Below, piece by piece: positions 5,984 to 6,668 of a DNA stretch of 6,668 bases. The stretch's first letter is position 1. Each line of letters begins with the position of its first letter. Source of the DNA: JACPSX01 sp035288405 [NCBI: bacterium]. GTDB taxonomy: Bacteria > JACPSX01. Below the pieces are notes generated by a model, which was not told the origin of the DNA, made no database searches, and saw only the letters and a list, made by a program, of their open reading frames with translations. Where the stretch lies: NCBI GenBank assembly GCA_035288405.1, contig DATEAK010000037.1:1-6668 (forward strand), read 5' to 3'. A program made the position numbers and the translations under genes.

Positions 5984-6274
5984 TCAAAGCCGGCCTTTGA
6001 GGAAGTCCTCCGCTTCCCTGAGGATGCCGTGGTTTACTCGGCAATAGACCCATTGTCCTCTCTTCTCGCAAACAATGAGCCCTGCGCTCCGCAGCTCTTT
6101 CAGGTGATGAGAAATCGTGGACAGAGCCAGCGGGAACCTTTCAGCGACGTCACCCACGCAGCACCCCTCGAAGGAATCCTCTTTGCAGCACAGTTCCTTC
6201 TTGCGGATCTGTTCAAACACCTTGAGCCGGTTCTCATTGGACAGCGCTTTAAAGACACGCGATAAGTTTTTCAT
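5984..6274 (-). CDS. arsR: ArsR/SmtB-family arsenic-responsive repressor
   Basis: A 96-residue winged-helix repressor, the usual length. It starts with the family-typical VFKALSNENRLKVF (residues 7-20), has the recognition helix LSTISHHLKELRSAGLI (51-67) and ends with the wing around EKRGQWVYCRV. It is expected to bind as a dimer to the arsR-arsM operator and release on As(III). Cysteines at 29, 30, 38, 39, 69 and 78 are the likely ligands. In my gapless eye-alignment only C39 coincides with the E. coli triad (C32), while the C34 and C37 positions are G and A, so the arsenic site must be built differently. ATG 6274 follows AAGGA at 7 nt. The gene is first in the arsRM operon, with a strong promoter and dyad operator upstream, and is divergent from the membrane-protein gene. 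Other thiol-binding metal or metalloid ligands are possible, but the arsM partner argues for arsenite. Confidence 0.93.
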   Translation of the reverse strand: MKNLSRVFKALSNENRLKVFEQIRKKELCCKEDSFEGCCVGDVAERFPLALSTISHHLKELRSAGLIVCEKRGQWVYCRVNHGILREAEDFLKGRL

Positions 6275-6282
6275 GAGAGTTC

Positions 6283-6308
6283 CTTATTTCGACATCTATC
6301 GAATTAAG
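6283..6308. promoter_or_regulatory. Candidate ArsR operator, 10-6-10 imperfect dyad
   Basis: CTTATTTCGA (6283-6292) and TCGAATTAAG (6299-6308) match as an inverted repeat at 9 of 10 positions around a 6-bp centre. The dyad overlaps the proposed -10 box (6306-6311) and extends downstream to within about 9 bp of the arsR ATG. An A/T-rich dyad with this placement is usual for ArsR-family autorepression. It is the only strong dyad in the arsR upstream region. Confidence 0.6.
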
Positions 6309-6333
6309 ATATTCCTGCCGGTGGAAGTGTCAA
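6306..6333 (-). promoter_or_regulatory. arsRM promoter
   Basis: On the minus strand a perfect TTGACA (6328-6333) stands 16 bp before TATCTT (6306-6311, 4 of 6 matches to TATAAT). Transcription would start roughly 25 nt upstream of the arsR ATG, inside the proposed operator, consistent with repression by occlusion. Confidence 0.6.
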
Positions 6334-6438
6334 GTAGTTTTTCGGGTGTTCCATAGTTTGTTCAAAGTTCGCTCTGTGTTAGTATTTGAATTTGATTCCA
6401 GCCCTGCAAATTGAAGATACAGAGAGGAGCAAGATCCG

Positions 6439-6668
6439 ATGTCTTCGTGGATGCAGTCTGCCGTCAAGTTTGTGAAGTCGACACCGAACCGCTCGTTTTT
6501 CCTCTACCCGCTCATTGTGCTGCTCTGGGAGTTTTTTGTGCGGGGCGGAAAATTGGGGAGTTTGGTTGTCGAACCGTACTATCTTGTTCTGATGATTTGG
6601 GGCTACGGGCAGTACCGGTTTTGCGGCAAATACCGCAGGAGAATCGGGGGTGGGGGGCCGGGCCTGGA
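6439..6668 (+). CDS. Small membrane protein of unknown function, 5' part
   Basis: Partial gene: 76 complete codons from ATG 6439 to the right edge, with no stop. AGAGGAG lies 9 nt upstream of the ATG. The protein begins with a short basic amphipathic stretch (MSSWMQSAVKFVKSTPNRS). A hydrophobic helix follows at about residues 20-34 (FFLYPLIVLLWEFFV), then a short loop with RGGKL, and a second hydrophobic segment at about 42-58 containing YYLVLMIWGYGQY. It ends in a basic, glycine-rich stretch (KYRRRIGGGGPGL, ~64-76) that reaches the edge. This predicts a two-helix inner-membrane protein with the positively charged loops inside. I do not recognise the family with certainty. It is divergent from arsRM, so any shared regulation through the 164-bp intergenic region is possible but unproven; its own promoter is not clear (TAGTAT at 6380-6385 is the best -10 candidate). 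Confidence 0.7.
   Translation, partial: MSSWMQSAVKFVKSTPNRSFFLYPLIVLLWEFFVRGGKLGSLVVEPYYLVLMIWGYGQYRFCGKYRRRIGGGGPGL

Noticed and set aside
5961-6071. Extended N-terminus of ArsM starting at 6071
   Set aside because: It would overlap arsR and add a proline-rich, non-family leader; the ATG at 5960 has a good GGAGG site and a normal family N-terminus.
6648-6664. G-run cluster that could suggest a G-quadruplex
   Set aside because: It encodes the glycine-rich end of the membrane-protein fragment and is cut by the window edge; too little sequence to support a structure.
1-6668. CRISPR arrays, IS elements, integrase sites, tRNA or rRNA genes
   Set aside because: No regularly spaced direct repeats, terminal inverted repeats, transposase motifs or RNA-gene signatures were seen on either strand.

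Overview
The window looks like a moderately GC-rich bacterial chromosome segment with strong purine-rich Shine-Dalgarno sites and compact gene spacing. No rRNA, tRNA, IS element or CRISPR array is visible, and the sequence alone does not fix the lineage. The gene types (molybdenum hydroxylase, 4Fe-4S dienoyl-CoA-reductase-like enzyme, aryl-acid-activating enzyme, ArsR/ArsM) would suit an environmental proteobacterium-, Desulfobacterota- or Firmicutes-like organism; that is inference only.

Layout, left to right. (1) Positions 1-347, minus strand: the N-terminal 115 codons of a molybdopterin-binding subunit of the xanthine dehydrogenase/hydroxybenzoyl-CoA reductase superfamily, running off the left edge. 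(2) 348-633: a gap with no convincing gene. (3) 634-2634, minus: a 666-residue FadH-type flavin/4Fe-4S oxidoreductase with all cofactor motifs and both expected catalytic residues. (4) 2635-2821: a divergent intergenic region with a perfect 9-bp inverted repeat, a candidate promoter and two smaller dyads. (5) 2822-3229, plus: a PaaI-like hotdog thioesterase. (6) 3357-5033, minus: an adenylate-forming enzyme very like 2,3-dihydroxybenzoate-AMP ligases (EntE/DhbE), but with acid-pocket residues that read more like salicylate-activating members. (7) 5163-6274, minus: an arsR-arsM pair with a consensus-like promoter and an overlapping 26-bp dyad operator. (8) 6439-6668, plus: the start of a small, unrecognised membrane protein, cut by the right edge.

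How the genes may work together. The left two thirds look like an accessory acid or aromatic-acid CoA-metabolism cluster: activation (ligase), CoA-ester hydrolysis (thioesterase), reduction of an unsaturated acyl or alicyclic CoA (FadH-like) and possibly Mo-dependent hydroxylation or dehydroxylation. No siderophore synthetase or isochorismate gene is visible, so the EntE/DhbE resemblance should not be read as siderophore synthesis by default. The right third is a self-contained arsenic-response unit: an ArsR repressor controlling a SAM-dependent arsenite methyltransferase. There is no efflux pump or arsenate reductase in view.

The most interesting points are the salicylate-like pocket of the ligase outside an obvious siderophore locus, the non-classical cysteine layout of ArsR next to an operator that overlaps its own promoter, and the dyads in front of the thioesterase. 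Nothing here clearly amounts to an entirely new biological system.
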